Of a stretch of 52,732 nucleotides of DNA, positions 50,393-52,732 are shown piece after piece. Position numbers and translations under genes: made by a program. Numbering within the stretch: position 1 is the stretch's first letter; each line of letters begins with the position of its first letter. The notes below the pieces were generated by a model. The model was not told where the DNA came from and did not search any database. It saw nothing but the letters and a program-made list of their open reading frames with translations. The DNA lies in assembly GCF_002419965.1 (NCBI RefSeq), contig NZ_DIHC01000036.1, positions 118,347 through 171,078 on the forward strand, written 5' to 3'. The DNA is from Pseudomonas sp. UBA5706. Its GTDB lineage: Bacteria; Pseudomonadota; Gammaproteobacteria; Pseudomonadales; Pseudomonadaceae.

Positions 50393-51148
50393 ATGCCTGC
50401 ACCTGCTCTGTCTGGCCCGCAATACCTGCGCGAGGGCCTGAAACTGGTCCTTAGCCCGGGCTTGCGCGTGTTCGTCCTGCTGCCGCTGACCATCAATCTG
50501 GTGCTGTTCAGCGCGTTGATCTATTTCGCCGGTCATGAATTCCGGCTCTGGGTCGACTCATTCATGCCGACCCTGCCCGGCTGGCTGAGCTTTCTCAATT
50601 ACATTCTCTGGCCACTGTTCGTGGTGCTCGTCATTCTGATGGTGTTCTTCACCTTCACCATGATCGCCAACGTCATTGCCGCACCTTTCAACGGCTTTCT
50701 CTCGGAAAAAGTCGAAGTGGTGCTGCGTGGCACTGATGACTTTCCCGCATTCAGTTGGGGTGAGCTGATCGAAATGATCCCTCGCACCCTGAGCCGGGAA
50801 ATGCGCAAGCTGGGTTACTTCCTGCCTCGCGCCACGGGGCTGTTCATCCTGTCCTGGATCCCGGTGGTCAATATCATCGCCGCACCGCTCTGGTTGTTGT
50901 TCGGGGTGTGGATGATGGCCATTCAGTACATCGACTACCCTGCGGATAACCACAAAATGAGCTGGCAAGACATGCTCGCCTGGCTGCGCGCCAAGCGCTG
51001 GCAAAGCATGAGCTTTGGCGGGATCGTTTATCTGGTGCTGCTGATCCCGGTGGTCAATCTCTTGATGATGCCTGCGGCGGTGGCTGGAGCGACATTGTTC
51101 TGGGTCAGGGAGCGTGGCGCCGAAACGCTGAAGGAGCGGGTTCGATGA
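50393..51148 (+). CDS. cysZ: Sulfate transporter CysZ
   Basis: 251 residues from MPAPALSGPQYLREGLKLVL (CGGAGACC upstream). Four or five hydrophobic segments with the family motifs FTFTMIANVIAAPFNGFLSE, FILSWIPVVNIIAAPLWLLF and YIDYPADNHKMSWQDML. CysZ takes up sulfate for the assimilatory pathway across the inner membrane. A terminator follows ten bases downstream. Confidence 0.93.
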   Translation: MPAPALSGPQYLREGLKLVLSPGLRVFVLLPLTINLVLFSALIYFAGHEFRLWVDSFMPTLPGWLSFLNYILWPLFVVLVILMVFFTFTMIANVIAAPFNGFLSEKVEVVLRGTDDFPAFSWGELIEMIPRTLSREMRKLGYFLPRATGLFILSWIPVVNIIAAPLWLLFGVWMMAIQYIDYPADNHKMSWQDMLAWLRAKRWQSMSFGGIVYLVLLIPVVNLLMMPAAVAGATLFWVRERGAETLKERVR

Positions 51149-51157
51149 TCCATAGAA

Positions 51158-51181
51158 AAGGCCTCGACTGAGGCCTTGTTT
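51158..51181 (+). terminator. Terminator of cysZ
   Basis: Stem AAGGCCTC/GAGGCCTT (51158-51165 with 51170-51177) with a four-base loop is followed by GTTT. It starts ten bases after the cysZ stop. The T tract is short, so termination may be partial. Confidence 0.75.
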
Positions 51182-51239
51182 ACCGCGTGAATCGGCGGGG
51201 AAAATTTAGGAGCTTCCTTACTAGCGTCTTCCCACGTCC

Positions 51240-51958
51240 CCCACTTGTTTCACCATCGGAGACACTCACTCATGTGGCAAGCCCGGTTCCACCAATCCTT
51301 CCCCAGGATCGTTCAGGAGCATCCATATGGCTGTTCATCACCCTAACCGTACGCAATTGCTTGGAGAGACGCTGACGGCTTTGAGTGCCGGTTGGCAGCG
51401 ATTGAAGGATCGTAACGAGTTCAAGCCAGTGTTCGGCTGGGTACGCACAACAGAGGTGACACGAGGCCGCGATGGTAGTGCACATCCGCATTTGCACGGA
51501 CGTTGATGGTTCCGCCTAGTTGGTTCACTCGTCAGTACGTCAAGCAGGTCCGTTGGGTTGAGCTATGGGCTGAGTGTATGACATTGGACTATGTGCCAGT
51601 TGTGGACGTCCGAGTGGTTAAGGCAACGATCCCCAACGGTTCCCAGACGTCATTGGATGCGATGGGCTTTGCGCTTCAGCGAGCGGTGGCGGAAACGCTG
51701 AAGTACAGCGTCAAGCCGGGAGACATGACGGCGGATGCTGAATGGTTTCTTGAGCTGACCTGGCAAGCGCACAAACGCCGGTTCGTAGCTACGGGAGGAA
51801 CGTTGAAAAACGTGTTGCGGGTCGATGCAGAGCCGGACGCTGATTTGGTGATGGCGGACGGTCCGGGAGAAGGCAAAGACGATGGTTCACGGCTTGCTTT
51901 CAACTGGCGGGAAGCGGAGCGCCGCTGGCGTAGAGGCGCCCAAAGGCGAGCGCAATGA
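51240..51958 (+). pseudogene. Multiply frameshifted rolling-circle plasmid replication protein (Rep)
   Basis: Conserved rep pieces can be read on the plus strand but in changing frames. They are HRRHSLMWQARFHQSFPRIV (about 51250-51310), then WLFITLTVRNC (motif 1, about 51327-51360) in another frame, then GETLTALSAGWQRL to GWVRTTEVTRGRDGSAHPHL H (the HUH motif 2) from 51367 to 51500. The rest is VPPSWFTRQYVKQVRWVELW with the catalytic Tyr region, ending near AFNWREAERRWRRG at 51958. At least three indels separate them, with the last beside the HUH motif at about 51495-51503. Family: Rep_1-type plasmid initiators. It appears dead. Confidence 0.82.
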
Positions 51959-52732
51959 TCGGGAAGCTGATGAGCGCTGGGAGAAGGCGCAGAAGAGGGA
52001 GCAGGGTGAGCAAAAGGGCTACGTTTTTGCGAAGTCCTGCGCGTTGCCGGATGGGGTGACCGATCACAGTGGCTTTGTGCCTGTGGAGTCGTTGAAGCAG
52101 TACGGTAGTTACGAGGTATTGGGCACGGGTAGCGCGGTCTCCGCTGCGGGCACCGTGCTGGAGTGGATTGGCGGTTCTGGAAGCTCGATTGAGCTGGCAA
52201 AGCGCTTGGGGGGCAGCTTGTCGGCGCTGGCCCCGCCGAATGTGAAAATCATGATTGGCATGGTGTTGCCAAACAGGACCACACCCGACAGCGCGTTTTA
52301 TTCATCGGCGCAATATGTCGAACTGACTCAAAGCAACACCCGCGCTAGGGTGACGCTTAAGCAACTTCCAGACGGCTCAGTTGACCTGTACGGGTTTTAT
52401 ACCGGGGGTAAAGCGGATTGGCAGAATGTGCCGGTCATCGAAGCCAAGCCCCGAGGCGACCAGGTGGTCGCGGATATGGGCAACGGTATTGAAATTATTT
52501 GGACACCGGCGGCTGATCCCAATGCGGTGCTGGGCATTCCGGCGCTCGAGGGTGTGACGCTCAAGCCTGCGGTTTGGGTGTACCCACCCGGCCCGAAAAC
52601 AGAGCAGATTCTGATTATCCGGCGTATCCGCCGGATTACCAGGACGCGATTATCTCGTTTCCAAGCCAACCGAGCATTGCCCCGATTTATCTGTCATTGA
52701 GCACGTTCGGATCTAGGTTTTGTACGAAAAGT
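51943..52732 (+). pseudogene. S-type pyocin gene fragment, 5' truncated and 3' frameshifted
   Basis: From about 51943 the frame reads the coiled-coil linker ADERWEKAQKREQGEQKGYV, then FAKSCALPDGVTDHSGFVPV and the S-type pyocin translocation/central domain (VLEWIGGSGSSIELAKRLGG ... EIIWTPAADPNAVLGIPALE and WVYPPGPKTEQI). There is no proper start codon or N-terminal receptor-binding region; the preceding sequence is the rep remnant. Near 52613-52616 the frame shifts by one base, after which PAYPPDYQDAIISFPSQPSI AP (the family's end of this domain) continues to the window edge. Any nuclease domain and immunity gene lie beyond. Confidence 0.82.

Overview
The window looks like chromosomal DNA of a Pseudomonas of the fluorescens complex. 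The coding sequence is GC-rich and Pseudomonas-like. It carries the 3' end of an alginate locus (algA), REP-type repeats of the kind common in these genomes, and several neighbourhoods typical of the genus: trxB / 2-Cys peroxiredoxin / cysZ, folM-folE-folX, yebG near leucine dehydrogenase, and a FUSC/DUF1656/HlyD efflux unit. I saw no tRNA, rRNA or CRISPR array.

Layout. 1-3.3 kb: algA with a strong terminator, a small membrane-protein gene broken by one base, and a short-chain dehydrogenase. 3.5-4.9 kb: an orphan protein resembling the large insecticidal/dermonecrotic-type toxins of Pseudomonas. 4.9-11 kb: an aromatic-acid-type efflux operon (OMF, FUSC, DUF1656, HlyD) divergent from a LysR regulator. 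11.3-14.6 kb: a 2-hydroxyacid dehydrogenase, a tandem ~115-bp repeat that flanks a copied piece of the next gene, an EamA transporter and an AraC regulator. 14.8-21.3 kb: a tightly overlapping iron-uptake operon on the minus strand (DUF3649, PepSY, DUF3325, FecI, FecR, TonB receptor) with a possible Fur box. 21.6-24.3 kb: an HPF/RaiA-type ribosome factor, a DUF3509 gene, the scar of a lost SorC-regulator/dihydroxyacetone-kinase locus, and a YXWGXW-type lipoprotein. 24.4-29.3 kb: a PAAR-Rhs polymorphic toxin with an AT-rich exchangeable tip and its immunity gene. 30-36.8 kb: psiE, SOS-regulated yebG, a Leu/Val-type dehydrogenase whose catalytic lysine is replaced, a SirB1 protein and a 1171-residue toxin-like protein. 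37-42 kb: a non-coding stretch with an orphan terminator, an SDR, an Asp-nucleophile alpha/beta hydrolase, and an LrgA/LrgB pair with a divergent LysR regulator.

42-48.4 kb is the most coherent system. A flavodoxin, a short LOV photoreceptor, a PilZ-like protein and a MerR/LitR-type regulator that lacks the B12-binding residues lie next to a monooxygenase-membrane protein and the folM-folE-folX tetrahydromonapterin operon. This suggests a blue-light-responsive pterin regulon in which LOV is the light sensor and LitR the DNA-binding output. 48.4-51.2 kb holds housekeeping redox and sulfate genes (trxB, peroxiredoxin, cysZ). The right end (51.2-52.7 kb) is a graveyard: a multiply frameshifted rolling-circle plasmid rep gene abuts the middle of an S-type pyocin gene that is itself frameshifted before the window ends.
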